Source of the DNA: Luzula sylvatica
Taxonomy: Eukaryota > Streptophyta > Magnoliopsida > Poales > Juncaceae
DNA: 64,000 nucleotides
Direction of reading: 5' to 3'
Assembly: GCA_946800325.1 (NCBI GenBank)
Contig: OX326960.1
Location: 37,601,629 to 37,665,628 of the forward strand
Shown here one piece after another: positions 1 through 13,185 of the stretch. Position 1 is the first letter of the stretch; every line of letters starts with the position of its first letter. The notes under the pieces were generated by a model. The model saw nothing but the letters and a program-made list of their open reading frames with translations. It had not been told where the DNA came from and ran no database searches. Position numbers and translations under genes: made by a program.

Positions 1-122
1 TCTTGTTCTTTATGTGGACGACATATTGATCATAGGAAACGACATTCCGATGTTATCAGATGTTAAGAAGTATTTGAATACTCATTTCGCTATGAAAGAT
101 TTAGGACAGGCCGCCTATATTT
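1..122 (+). pseudogene. Ty1/copia reverse transcriptase fragment
   Basis: Frame 2 reads from the first bases as the catalytic region of a copia-type reverse transcriptase. It contains the YVDD active-site box followed by the DILIIGND stretch, and then the FAMKDLG motif that follows it in this family. Similarity stops near base 122, after the residues AYIL; the frame then meets a stop codon and the sequence becomes LTR-like. RNase H and the rest of the polyprotein are missing, so this is the stub of an internally deleted retrotransposon. The 5' part lies outside the window. Confidence 0.85.
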
Positions 123-1375
123 TGGTTTGTAGTTATGTAAAACAATAGTTGTTATGATAAGTTATTTGTTGTAAACGATGTATCACCCAAGACTTATGCT
201 ATATTAATGCAATTTCAAAATTTTTATAGTTTATTTGCATTTATCTCTTATATGAAAACTTGTGCGTGGTTGTGTAATTTGATTACACGAACCTTGATTT
301 ATGACTTATGTGAGTGTCTACATGATATGTGATCATGTTAAGTAAAACCGTCACATTTCAAAAGTTATATTTCAAAAACTTCCCTTGTCACGATTAGGAT
401 ACTTATGTGATAAGTATATCTATTATAAGATAATAGACTAACGTGTACACTAATATATTCGCCGAGGTGATGATTGTGTTTTACTAATCATAGGACAAAG
501 AGTTTGTCGAATCGGGAATATAGATATGCATTAGGTTATGTATATTGTGACTTGACCAAAAGTACGATACCATGACATGGTTTAGTCATTGTAGATGGAA
601 TCGTTACGAATGGGGTTTTAGTTCTTCACACTTGAGATGATCATGGATCATTTTTCGTGCGTAACATGATGCTTAGATATAATCTTCCACTATCTGTAAC
701 AGGATGGTCATGGGATTATGATCGGGTATTATCCGAAACACGGAATTTGATGTGAATCATCAAGATAGAAATTGTTCCTTTCCAGAGAAAGAGATATCCC
801 TTAGGCCTATCGATGAATTGATCAACGAAATCTCTGGCCAGCGTCAATGATATTAATTGTTAATATCGATTGTGTTTGTTGATTCAATTCGGTATCGAGA
901 CAATAAGTTTAGTCAATCAAATTATAAGGATGACTATTGACATGCCTTTTGATTGACGGATATCGCGAACAAGAGAATTAAATACCACCGTTCAAGATAG
1001 GTATAAATGATCACAACCATTTTTCGTATTCAACTTGGGAAAACTATGATGGATTCTTTCCTAGATCCCTCTCATGAGCCCGTGAACTTAGCCATAAGTT
1101 TACTACCACTGCTTGATACGAACCTACGCGGTCACACATAGAGTTGTCTTATTTCGGGCTTGAATGTATAAAATCATTGTATATGTGATATACATAGATT
1201 TTCTCTAAACAAATGTATATATGATATACATTAGTACAATCTTTAGTTAGATCTGAAACTGAGTGGGAGACTGAAGGAAATACAGTTTTGGATCAACTAG
1301 AAGAAAGTACAAAATAAGGATGATCAAAGAATTGAATTCACAATGAGATTGTGAGAATTCTTGAACCAGGAAAGG

Positions 1376-1524
1376 GTTCGTTCGAACGAACTACATAGTG
1401 TGTTCGAACACACTATAGTTAGTTCTACTGAATAGTGATTCAGTTCGAACGAACTAATATAACATACTAACAGTGACTGGTTCGTTCGAACGAACCCAAA
1501 AGTAAGTTCGAACGAACTATGTTC
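1376..1524. repeat. Array of short GTTCGAAC-core palindromes
   Basis: About five perfect or near-perfect palindromes built on GTTCGAAC lie within 150 bp. Examples are GGTTCGTTCGAACGAACC near 1483 and GTGTTCGAACAC near 1400. They are separated by unrelated AT-rich spacers and lie just upstream of the TATA-like box, in what would be U3 of the LTR. They could be transcription-factor sites or recombination-prone hairpins; the sequence alone does not decide. Confidence 0.75.
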
Positions 1525-1591
1525 CGAATTGTTTGTTTCAGTTTTTCCTGAATTGATTGTCGTAATTAATGGCTTGATCTGAGATTAATGG

Positions 1592-1598
1592 TATATAA
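1592..1598 (+). promoter_or_regulatory. TATA-like box of the LTR
   Basis: TATATAA lies about 70 bp upstream of a purine-rich GAGA leader and downstream of the palindrome array. This position suits a retrotransposon U3 promoter. Inferred from context only. Confidence 0.4.
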
Positions 1599-2153
1599 TC
1601 TCAGATCTGGTTGAATAGAATTTGTAGGATTTTTCATCTTCTTCACTAAGTTAGCCATTAGAGAGAGAGAAAGAATTGTAGAAAGAGTTTCTTCAAGTTT
1701 TAGATTCAAGCAAGATTACGTGTAAGTATTCTAGGAGGATTTAAACGTAACCGGAAGGCAACAACTCGAGGTGGATACGAGTAGAGAGATCTCAATTGAT
1801 ATCTTGGATTGTGATCCAAGGAGAGCAAGAACGAGCAAGGTCGGATCACAACCGGAAGAATTCCGGTTGTATACGACAAATCGGAGCTTCGAGCAAGGTG
1901 TCGAATCGCGCAGGCGTGGGACGTGCGTGTCGCCGGAGTCAAAGCAAGGACAAGAGAAACTACGCTAGAATCAACCCTTCTCCGTGATCAATTACACGTG
2001 GTATGATTCTCAATGAATTAAGAGTTAATTTCATAGGATTAGTTGCATAATTAGATTTGTATCATTAAAACGACGACGTGGTCCTCGGGATCGAATCGGA
2101 CCGGGCCCTTCAATCCGCTGCGCGGGGCTCGGTAGTGATGCCGATACCCAACA

Positions 2154-5100
2154 TGTTTTTTGATTCATAACAATCTTTTAACGTTCTGAGGAGTCCAAAT
2201 AACTTGTTTTTGTGATGGTTTGAATCGAATCTTTTACTACGTAACTTTTCACCAAATTGTACAAACACAAAGAAAGTTTTCTTTTCGATTCATAGCAATT
2301 TTTTACGCTTTGAGGAGTTCAAATAATGTGTTTTAGATCATTTGTATCCTATCTTTTACTACATAACTTTTCACCAAATTTTACAAACACTACGAAAGTT
2401 TGTTTTTCGATTCATAACAATCTTTTAACGCTGCGAGGAGTCCAAATAACGTGTTTTTGAGATGGTTTGGATCGAATCTTTTACTACATAACTTTTCACC
2501 AAATTTTACAAACACTAAGAACGTTTGTTTTTCCACTCATAACAATCTTTAAACGCTCTGAGGAGTCCAAATAACTTATTTTTGTGATGGTTTGCATCGA
2601 ATCTATTACTACGTAACTTTTCACCAAATTGTACAAACACTAAGAAAGTTTGTTTTTCGATTCATAACAATCTTTTAACGCTCTGAGGAGTCCAAATAAC
2701 TTGTTTTTGTCATGGTTTGAATCGAATATTTTACTACGTAATTTTTCAGCAAATTGTACAAACACTAAGAAAGTTTTCTTTTCGATTCATAGCAATCTTT
2801 TTACGCCTTTAGGAATTCAAATAACGTGTTTTTAGATAATTTGTATCGTATCTTTTACTACATAACTTTTCACCAAATTTTACAAACATTAATAAAGTTT
2901 GTTTTTCGATTCATAACAATCTTTTAACGCTGTCAGGAGTCCAAATAACGTGTTTTTGAGATGGTCTGGATCGAATCTTTTACTACGTAACTTTTCACCA
3001 AATTATACAAACACTAAGAAATTTTTCTTTTCGATTCATGGCTATCTTTTTACACTTTGAGGAGTTCAAATAACGTGTTTTTAGATAATTTGTAGAGTTT
3101 CTTTTACTACATAACTTTTCACCAAATTTTACAAACATTAAGAAAGTTTGTTTTTCGATTCATAACAATCTTTTGACGCTCCGAGAAGGCCAAATAACAT
3201 GTTTTTGATATTGCTGGATCGAATCTTTTACTACGTAACTTTTCACCATATTGTACAAACACTAGGAAAGTTTTCTTTTTGATTCATAGCAATCTTTTTA
3301 CGCTTTGAGGAGTTCAAATAACGTGTTTTTAGATCATTTGTATCGTATCTTTTACTACGTAATTTTTCACCAAATTTTTACAAACACTAAGAAAGTTTGT
3401 TTTTCGATTCATGATAATCTTTGAATGCTCCGAGGAGTCCAAATAACTCGTTTTAGTGATGGTTTGAATCGAATATTTTACTACGTAAATTTTCATCAAA
3501 TTGTACAAAAACTAAGAAAGTTTTCTTTTCGATTCATAGCAATCTTTTTACGCTTTGAGGAGTTCAAATAACGTGTTTTTAGATCATTTGTATCGTACCT
3601 TTTACTACATAACTTTTCACCAAATTTTGCAAACATTAAGAAAGTTTGTTTTTCGATTCATAACAATATTTTAACGCTCCGAGGAGGCCAAATAACATGT
3701 TTTTGAGGTGGTTTTGATCGAATCTTTTACTACGTAAATTTTCACCAAATTGTACAAACACTAAGAAAGTTTTCTTTTCGATTAATAGCAATCTTTTTGC
3801 TCTTTGTGGAGTTCAAATAACGTGTTTTTAGATCATTTGTATCGTATCTTTTACTGCGTAACTATTCACCAAATTTTACAAACACTAAGAAACTTTGGTT
3901 TTCGATTCATAGCAATCTCTTAACGCTCTGAGGAGTCCAAATAACGTGTTTCTGAGATGGTTTGGATAGAATATTTTACTACGTAACTTTTCACCAAATT
4001 GGACAAACACAAAGGAAGTTTTATTTTCGATTCATAGCCATATTTTAACGCTTTTAGAAGTTCAAATAACGTGTTTTTAGATCATTTGTATCATATCTTT
4101 CACCAAATTTTACAAACATTAGGAAAGTTTGTTTTTTGATTCATAACAATCTTTTAACGCTCTGAGGAGTCCAAATAACTTGTTTTTGTGATGGTTTGAA
4201 TCTAATCTTTTACTACGTAACTTTTCACCAAATTGTACAAACACTAAGAATGTTTTCTTTTCGATTCATAGCAATCTTTTTACATTTTGAGGAGTTCAAA
4301 TAACGTGTTTTTAGATCATTTGTATCGTATCTTTTACTACATAACTTTTCACCAAATTTTACAAACACTAAGAAAGTTTGTTTTTCGATTCATAATAATC
4401 TTTTAACGCAGTGAGGAGTCCAAATAAGGTGTTTTTGAGATGGTTTGGATCAAATCTTTTACTACGTAACTTTTCACCAAATTGTACAAACACTAAGAAA
4501 GTTTTCTTTTCGATGCATAGCAATCTTTTAACGCTCTGAGGAGTCCTAATAACTTCTTTTTGTGATGGTTTGAATCGAATCTTTTAATACATAACTTTTC
4601 ACCAAATTGTACAAACACTAAGAAAGTTTTCTTTTCGATTCAGAGCAATCTTTTTATGATTTGAGGAGTTCGAATAACGTGTTTTTAGATCAATTGTATC
4701 GTATCTTTTACTACGTAACTTTTCACCAAATTTTACAAACACGAAGAAATTTTTTTTTCCGACTCATAGCAATCTTTTTACACTTTGAGGAGTTCAAATA
4801 ACATGTTTTTCGATCATTTGTATCTTATCTTTTACCACATAACTTTTCAACAAATTTTACAAACACTAAGAAAGTTTGTTTTTCGATTCATAACAACCTT
4901 TTAACGCTGCGTGGAGTCCAAATAACGTGTTTTTGAGATGATCAGGATCGAATTTTTTACTACGTAACTTTTCACCAAATGGTACAAACACTAAGAGAGT
5001 TTTCTTTTCGATTCATAGCAATATTTTTACGCTTTGAGGAGTTCAAATAACGTGTTTTTAGATCATTTGTATCGTATCTTTTACTACATAACTTTTCACC

Positions 5101-8100
5101 AAATTTTACAAACACTAAGAAAGTTTTTTTTTCGATTCATAGCAATCTTTTTACGCTTTGAGGAGTTCAAATAACATGTTTTTAGATCATTTGTATCTTA
5201 TCTTTTACTACATAACTTTTCAACAAATTTTACAAACGCTAAGAAAGTTTGTTTTTCGATTCTTAACTACCTTTTTACGTTGCGAGGAGTACAAATAACG
5301 TGTTTTTGAGATGGTTTGGATCGAATCTTTTACTACATAACTTTTCACCAAATTTTACAAACACTAAGAAAGTTTGTTTTTCGGTTCATAACAATGTTTT
5401 AACGCTCCGAGGAGTCCAAATAACTTGTTTTTGTGATGGTTTGAATCGAATATTTTACTAACGTAAGTTTTCACTTAATTGTACAAACACTAAGAAAGTT
5501 TTCTTTTCAATTCATAGCAATATTTTTACTATTTGGGGAGTTCAAATAACGTGTTTTTAGATCATTTGTATCGTATATTTTCCAACGTAACTTTTCACCA
5601 AATTTTACAAACACTAAGAAAGTTTGTTTTTCGATTCATAACAATCTTTTAACGCAGTGAGGAGTCAAAATAACGTGTTTTTGTGATGTTTTGAATCGAA
5701 CCTTTTACTACATAACTTTTCACCAAATTTTACAAACACTAAGAAAGTTTGTTTTTCGATTCATAGCAATGTTTTAACGCTCCGAGGAGTCCAAATAACT
5801 TGTTTTTGTGATGGTTCGAATCGAATATTTTACTACGTAACTTTTCACCCGATTGTACAGACAATAAGAAAAGTTTTCTTTTCGATTCATAGCAATCTTT
5901 TTACGTTTTGAGGAGTTCAAATAACGTGTTTTCAGAACATTGGTATCGTATCTTTTACTACTTAACTTTTCACCAAATTTTACAAACACTAAGAAATTTT
6001 GTTTTTCGATTCATAACAATCTTTTAACGCAGTGAGGAGTCCAAATAAGGTGATTTTGAGATGGTTTGGATCAAATCTTTTACTACGTAACTTTTCACCA
6101 AATTGTATAAACACTAAGAAAGTTTTTTTTTCGATGCATAACAATCTTTTAACGCTCTGAGGAGTCCTAATAACTTGTTTTTTTGATGGTTTGAATCGAA
6201 TCTTTTAATACATAACTTTTCACCAAATTGTACAAACACTAAGAAAGTTTTCTTTTCGATTCATAGCAATCTATTTATGCTTTGAGGAGTTCAAATAACG
6301 TGTTTTTAGATCAATTGTATCGTATCTTTTACTACGTAACTTTTCACCAAATTTTACAATCTTGAAGAAAGTTTTTTTTTCCGATTCATAGCAATCTTTT
6401 TACGATTTGAGGAGTTCAAATAACATGTTTTTCGATCATTTGGATCGAATCTTTTACCACATAACTTTTCAACAAATTTTACAAACACTAAGAAAGTTTG
6501 TTTTTCGATTCATAACAACCTTTTAACGCTGCGAGGAGTCCAAATAACGTGTTTTTGAAATGGTTAGGATCGAATCTTTTACTACGTAACTTTTCACCAA
6601 ATTGTACAAACACTAAGGGAGTTTCTTTTCGATTCATAGCAATCCTTTTACGCTTTGAGGAGTTCAAATAACGTGTTTTTAGATCATCTGTATCGTCTCT
6701 TTTACTACGAAACTTTTCACCAAATTTTACAAACACTAAGAAAGCTTTTTTTCCGATTCATAGCAATCTTTTTAAGCTTTGAGGAGTTCAAATAACATGT
6801 TTTTAGATCATTTGTATCTTATCTTTTACTACATAACTTTTCAAAAAATTTTACAAACACAAAGAAAGTGTGTTTTTCGATTCATAACAACCTTTTAAAG
6901 CTGCGAGGAGTCCAAATAACGTGTTTTTGAGATGGTTTGGATCGAATCTTTTACTACATAACTTTTCACCAAATATTACAAACACTAAGAAAGTTTGTTT
7001 TTCGGTTCTTAACAATGTTTTAACGCTCCGAGGAGTCCAAATAACTTGTTTTGTGATGGTTTGAATCGAATATTGTACTACGTAACTTTTCACCTAATTG
7101 TACAAACACTAAGAGAGTTTTCTTTTCAATTCATAGCAATATTTTTACTCTTTGAGGAGGTCAAATAACGTATTTTTAGATCATTTGTATCGTATCTTTT
7201 CCTACGTAACTTTTCACCAAATTTTACAACCACAAAGAAAATTTGTTTTTCGATTCATAACAATCTTTTAACGCAGTGAGGAGTCAAAATAACGTGTTTT
7301 TGTGATGTTTTGAATCGATTCTTTTACTACGTAACTTGTCACCAAATTGTACAAACACTAAGAAAGTTTTCTTTTTGATTCATAGCAATCTTTTTAAGCT
7401 TTGAGAAATTCAAATAACGTGTATTTAGATCAATTGTATCGTATCTTTTACTGCATAACTTTTCACCAAATTTTACAAACACTAAGAAAGATTGTTTTTC
7501 AATTCATAACAATCTTTTAACGCTGCGAGGAGTCCAAATAACGTGTTTTTGGATCGAATCATTTACTACATAACTTTTCACCTAATTTTACAAACACTAA
7601 GAAAGTTTGTTTTTCGTGCATAACAATCTTTTAACGCTATGAGGAGTCCGAATAACTTGTTTTTATGATAGTTTGAATCGAATCTTTTACTACGTAACTT
7701 TTCACCAAATTGTACAAACATTAAGAAAGTTTTCTTTTCGATTCCTAGCAATCTTTTTATGCATTGAGGAGTCCAAATAACGTGTTTTTAGATCAATTTT
7801 ATCGTATCTTTAACTACATAACTTTTCACCAAATTTTACAAACACTAAGAAAGTCTGTTTTTCGATTCATAACAATTTTTTAACGCTGCGAGGAGTCCAA
7901 ATAACGTGTTTTTGAGATGGTTTGGATCGAATCTTTTACTACATAACTTTTCACCAAATTTTACAAACACTAAGAAAATTTGTTTTTTGATGCATAACAA
8001 TCTTTTAACCCTCTGAGGAGTCCAACTAACTTTTTTTTGTGATTGTTTGAATCGAAACTTTTAATACGTAACTTTTCACAAATTGTACAAACACAAAGAA

Positions 8101-8990
8101 AATTTTCTTTTCGATTCATAGGAATCTTTTGACATTTTGAGGAGTTCAAATAACTTGGTTTTAGATCATTTGTATCATATCTTTTACTACGTAACTTTTC
8201 ACCAAATTTTACAAACACTGAGAAAGTTTTCTTTTCGATTCATAGCAATCTTTTTATGCTTTGACGAGTTCAAATAACGTGTTTTTAGATCATTTCTATC
8301 GTATCTTTTGCAACATAACTTTTCATCAAAATTTACAAACATTAAGAAAGCTTGTTTTTCGATTCATAACAATCTTTTAACGCTACGAGGAGTTTAAATA
8401 ACGTGTTTTTGAGATGGTTTGGATCAAATCTTTTACTACATTACATTTCACCAAATTGTACAAACACTAAGAAAGTTTTATTTTCAATTCATGGCAATCT
8501 TTTTGCGCTTTGAGGACTTGAAATAACGTGTTTTTAGATTATTTGTATCGTATCTTTTACTACACAACTTTTCACCAAATTTTACAAACACTAAGATAGT
8601 TTGTTTTTCGATTCATAACAATCTTTTAACGTTCTGAGGAGTCCAAATAACTTGTTTTTGTGATGGTTTGAATCGAATCTTTTACTACATAATTTTTCAC
8701 CAAATTTTACAAACACTAAGAAAGTTTTCTTTTCGATTCATTGCAATATTTTTACGTTTTGAGGAGTTTGAATAACGTGTTTTTAGATCATTTGTATCGT
8801 ATCTTTTACTACATAATTTTTCACCAAATTTTACAAACACTATGCAAGTTTGTTTTTCGATTCATAACAATCTTTTAACTCTGCGAGGAGTCCGAATAAC
8901 GTGTTTTCGAGATGGTTTGGATCGAATCATTTTATACATAACTTTTCACCAAATTTTACAAACATTAAGAAAGTTTGTTTTCGATGCATA
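2154..8990. repeat. Satellite array of ~125-bp monomers
   Basis: About 55 head-to-tail copies of a 124-125 bp AT-rich monomer. Successive GATTCATA anchors lie at about 2162, 2287, 2409, 2534, 2659, 2784, 2908 and 3033. Two main monomer types tend to alternate. One has AACAATCTTTTAACGCT, GAGGAGTCC and a GATGGTTT stretch. The other has AGCAATCTTTTTACGCT, GAGGAGTTC and TAGATCATTTG. This gives a ~249-bp dimeric higher-order period, with a sub-variant of the first type (CTTG against CGTG, GAATCGAATC against GGATCGAATC). The monomer is not a multiple of three bases, so reverse-strand ORFs of 71-82 codons in the array are chance products. A copia-like element ends at its left edge, so the array probably continues beyond that insertion. 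Confidence 0.95.
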
Positions 8991-10201
8991 TAAAACTTAC
9001 AAATTAAATATTTTCTAAAGTTTTGTTTATCACTTGAAAGTAGAAATTAAGATTTCGAAACAACCAGTGCAGAAGATGGACTTTAATTCATTCGATTCAC
9101 TTGCAATATTCTTTTCAGACAATTTTACGATGTGCCCCGAATAAAAATATTCAAGGAAGAGTTATAAATATATTAATAATCTGGATGTCGATTATTCTTT
9201 ATTATTGTTGATAAGTAAATAATATTTGCTTATTTTGTATATTCTTAAATTATTTACGGGAAAAAATGATGTCTTGCGAAGTGAAATATGCAAATTATTT
9301 TGTATATTCTTAAATTATTTACGGGAAAAAATGATGTCTTGCGAAGTGAAATATGCAAATTATTTTGTATATTCTTAAATTATTTACGGGAAAAAATGAT
9401 GTCTTGCGAAGTGAAATATGCAAATTAATACAAACAAGTGTATTCATTGAGTAAAAAAAAAAACTCACATACAGCCTTAATTCAAATAGAACATTTAATA
9501 TAGTTTTTGAACGCCAGCCAAGTCTGATTGACATTGTCCTTTATCTTACTTTCTTTTTTCCCTTCAAAGACTTACTTATTCAAAAGAAAATACAATGACA
9601 TTGTCAACCATGGAGTAATAATACATTATAAAATAATTAATTGACCCTTTCTGGCCAAAAAAGCATCTCCATATTCGATATTTATTCAGTAAAAAAATAA
9701 ACATACATTTATCTACAAATTGAGTATACATTATAAACAATCAGCGATGCCAAAATCAAATTAAAACGCAACAACATTTATACGAAAAAAGAGTATTCAA
9801 AGATGCTCTTCCACGTATTATAGCTGCACTTAATTACAAGCAAAACAAAACCCGCATAATTTGCAATCCACCCAATCTGACAATATACACTACTTTCGAC
9901 AAAGAATTAATTCAAAAAACAGAAAATAAATTCTCAACGTTTTTTTCTCGCCCAATTTTCGAATTACAATCCAACAATGAAAAAGAAAGACCTCAACAAG
10001 ATGCTTCCAAAGATGAAGCTTTTAAAAAAAATCTTGTCGAAACCTCAAATCTCCATCTTTTTTCACTCTTTACAATTCTCATTCGGGCCTTTTCAAGACT
10101 AATCACAGAAAATTCCTGCAACGAAATTTAACCTTCAATCATTAAAAAATCAAAAAAATCCTTAGAACTTAAATCTTGTTAATTTCATGGAATAACTTAC
10201 A
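8991..10201. other. Intergenic, 3' side of the acyltransferase gene
   Basis: AT-rich DNA between the satellite and the stop codon of the S-acyltransferase. Apart from the 65-bp triplicate at 9232-9426, no convincing gene or element is seen. The part next to 10201 should include the 3' UTR of the minus-strand gene. Confidence 0.6.
9232..9426. repeat. Three tandem copies of a 65-bp repeat
   Basis: The unit begins ATTTTGTATATTC and contains TTTACGGGAAAAAATG and CTTGCGAAGTG. It occurs three times head to tail, with copies of ATTCTTAAAT at 9241, 9306 and 9371. The copies are almost identical, so the expansion is recent. The 71-codon reverse ORF here follows from the repeat. Confidence 0.9.
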
Positions 10202-12085
10202 TCACAACTTTGAGGTACCATCCACATGAGGTAACGTTTTATCATTCTCCTGAATATCAATACGAACAGAAATAGTTTCTTCTTGAGTAGATTCCTTAGG
10301 CTCTTGATTGCCGCCATGTGGCGGCGTAGCAGGAAAAACAAAGTTCTCAGATGGATCCTCAACACTCTGGTCCCTCTCCTTAAGATGCAAATTATTCTCA
10401 AGCGCACTGTAATCAAGTCCTCTCAAAATACTCGGAATATTCGTCAGACTCGGGTCCACGTTTACTTTATTATTATCATCATCATTATTATTTCTATTAT
10501 TATTATTATTATTAGGACCATATCCCATTTCCATATCTATTTTTTCTTTCGTCGAAACATTATTAATCGCTGCAGCGGTGTGCGGAGTCACCGGTACCAT
10601 TTCAGGCGCCTCTTCGGTCACCCAAGATCGAAACTTGTTTAAAGACGGGGGCATTTTTGAAAAAAACACTTCACTGATATTCACAAATATGCCCTTGTTG
10701 TGCGGGTTCTCCTTCTTATCGTATCTGTACCTGAAGTTCTCATATGTCGTCTGCAAATTAACAAAAAATCAACGTATTAATAAATAACTTTTTGTAATTT
10801 TATATAAAGGAGGGGTATTTTAGAAATAATGACCTGATTGGTGCTCATTAAGTAGGTGTGAAAGACGGTGAGACCACCAACGAACCAAACCGCGATGAAA
10901 GTGTAGAGGATGAGGACGAGAGAGAGAACTTCTCCGCGCATCGATTTTAGGATCGAGTTGTGGTAATTCACTCTCTCCTCGATTATATTCACCCACGACA
11001 GTATAAACACGTAAAAGCACAGAGCCGTCGAAGTCGAAATGAACAAGAAAAAGAATCTGTAGTTTCTCTACAAAAAATAAAATAAAAATAAATTAAAGAA
11101 CGAAATTTGAAAATACATAATCAATGTTTTAATAAATAATTAGTTACCAGGCCGATGCACTGGCCGACCCAAGGGCAATGGTGATCGAAATTCTGAACGC
11201 AATTATTACAGATGGAGCAGTGAGAAGTACGTGGCGGCCTGTAGAGGAGACAGGTGTCGCAATATTTGACCTTGACGGTTATTCCGTTTACCAGAACGTC
11301 CTTTGTGCGAGGCAGTCTTAAATGCGGACTCGTCGTGTTGACCCATTCCATCGACGGTGTTGTCATCATATCTACCGTTTCGTCTGCTTCTGGCGGCCGC
11401 GAATTTCTCGGTACTATTCCTGGATCTCTACTCGAGGTCAAAAATAGAAATATCAAATCCTACAAACAAAAAACGAAATAATAATTTAATTAAATAAGAT
11501 AATTTCGAATTAATTGAATTGACTGGGAGAATTGAGGGCGTACCGCAATACCCATAACGATTGTGATTATAAGAACTGGTACGCCGAGAACGTGTTTTTG
11601 GCCTTTGTCTGTGTGGCCTGAAGTGTCGTAAGTGTTGAGCTTTGTGATTGTTTGGATACATAGAGCGATTAATGGTCCAGCGATTAAAATCGTGGATAGG
11701 AATACCGAAGCTACATCAGGCCCGAATATTAACCTTCCTCCACAAGCGAATTTCTGCAAAAAAATATTTAAAAGATTGTATTTGGTAAATTTATGGAAGT
11801 TTATTGAATATTTCGTGATCAATTTCATCAATTTCCTGTATTAGGGCGTCTGAGCATGATAACATGATCGCCCTTAACCAGAAAGGAAAGTTTTATTGGT
11901 CAAATTACAAAATTGAAACTTCAATTCGCCATGAAACATGCAAAATCGAAGCCTCAATTGCTCATAAAATTTGAGAAGAAGAAGAAAAGGTAAACGAATT
12001 GCAAAATGAAAAATTGAAGAAAGAGGCGTACATTGGTTCCTCTCCAGACTTGATATAACCTTTTCTGATTCCGGGCCGTCTCCAT
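10202..12085 (-). CDS. PAT04: DHHC-type protein S-acyltransferase, PAT04-like
   Basis: A membrane palmitoyltransferase that attaches acyl chains to cysteines of target proteins through its own DHHC cysteine. Five minus-strand exons with GT-AG borders, all phase 0: 12085-12032, 11753-11544, 11459-11148, 11067-10834 and 10750-10202, giving 452 aa. Visible features are the RLIFGPDV start of the first membrane segment, the DPG motif (about residues 100-102), the cysteine-rich domain running from KYCDTC to [10 protein letters not shown] (DHHC at 180-183), two further membrane segments, and [11 protein letters not shown] with the TTxE motif at 271-274. Length and layout fit the plant PAT01-PAT09 clade. 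The start at 12085 gives the typical YQVWRGTN N-terminus; the longer upstream frame is Leu-rich and comes from a GAA repeat. The tail carries an Asn/Asp run coded by an ATT-type microsatellite (10466-10517). PAT04 is assigned partly on the neighbouring PSRP5 gene. Confidence 0.93.
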
Positions 12086-13185
12086 ATGAAGAAGAAGAAG
12101 AAGAAGAAGAAGAAGAAACGAGAAGCCCTTTAGCAAGAGAAAAAAGAAATAAAGAGAGAGAGAGGGAAACGAAAGATAGAGTTTAGAACAAATGCGAGAA
12201 ACAAAAAACAAGAAAATGTTGCTCTTTCTCTCTCCAACCCCTTTCTTGAGTTTTTGGTCAATCCAAATCTCAAAATCTAGAACGGTTTTCGGTCAGAATC
12301 CTTCAATGTCTGCTCTGTCGCCATGAACGGAATTTCGAACCGTCTCTCTCTGTCCTTCTCTCTTCTCTCTCTCCCCAAAAGACAAGCTGGCTATTTGGGC
12401 TTGGCAAATGACAGGTATATTTCCGCGGGGACTTTTAACGAACTGGTAACAGGCATTCTTTCATTTTCTCTCGTATTCATCCCCACTCAATTAATTATTA
12501 ATAATGTAATTACATTGAAATTATCAAGTGATTATTAAAATAATATGAAAAATATTAACAGTCCTACCTACCTAACTATATTATATTATTTTTAATGGAT
12601 TTATATGCAATTTATTCAACATCAAGAAGGTCTGGACAGAGCATAATATATTATTTTTATGCCATATTCCTTGTTAGCAAATAATATATTAGGAGATCAT
12701 TTTAAGTTAATACAATAATGATGCATAATAGCTAAGTATATATATGATATAATTTATTGCTGGAAGACAAAACTAATTTTTCTCCAAATTTTTGTTGTTG
12801 CCGCCACGTTTACAAATTGAATGTATCAGATTTGTTATTTATTCGTGCATCAGATTTGTTATCTATTCGTGCCCATCTGTAATCAAATAGTTTTTCATTG
12901 TACAAGTCAATTAATTAATTTGATTAAATTCAAAATATTATTGCTAATATTTTATCAGATTTACATTATAATACTAATCTGATATATATATGTATGGGCC
13001 AAATAAAATATGTATGGGCCTTGATGGATCTAATAAATGGCCCGATTACTTTGGACCCGTTAAGGAATTCAAGCGGGTGGCTAAGATAGGTGGGGTAGAA
13101 TCGTAGATAAGGCTTATCGCTGAGCGAAAGAATTCAATTTTGGGCGCATGGAAGCTCGGTAGAGAAGAAAGAGAACAGTGTACTC
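12086..13185. promoter_or_regulatory. Shared upstream region of divergent PAT04-like and PSRP5-like genes
   Basis: About 1.1 kb between two divergently read start codons, with no other gene. Next to the acyltransferase start lies a GAA/TTC microsatellite (about 12088-12118) and then CT-rich leader DNA up to about 12380. The PSRP5 side, from about 13040, is nearly identical to the DNA upstream of the second PSRP5 copy. No clear TATA box was assigned. Confidence 0.6.

Larger units (their letters stand above)
123..2153 (+). mobile_element. LTR-like part of the copia element, abutting the satellite
   Basis: No gene is seen in this stretch. It follows the reverse-transcriptase stub and has LTR-like parts in order: an AT-rich region, an array of short palindromes (1376-1524), a TATA-like box (1592-1598), a purine-rich leader with GAGA runs (1660-1700) and a GC-richer stretch ending in CCCAACA at 2153. 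The next base begins a satellite monomer in register, so 2153 is very probably the right end of a retroelement inserted into the satellite array. The left LTR end was not found: no TGTTGGG lies after the stub, so part of the element has probably been deleted. Short ORFs at 1706-1987 are not convincing genes. Confidence 0.6.

Noticed and set aside
5774..8218. Reverse-strand ORFs of 71-82 codons with repeated FGEKLRSKR-like text
   Set aside because: They lie inside the satellite, whose 124-125 bp period shifts frame each unit; similar text appears wherever stops are missing by chance.
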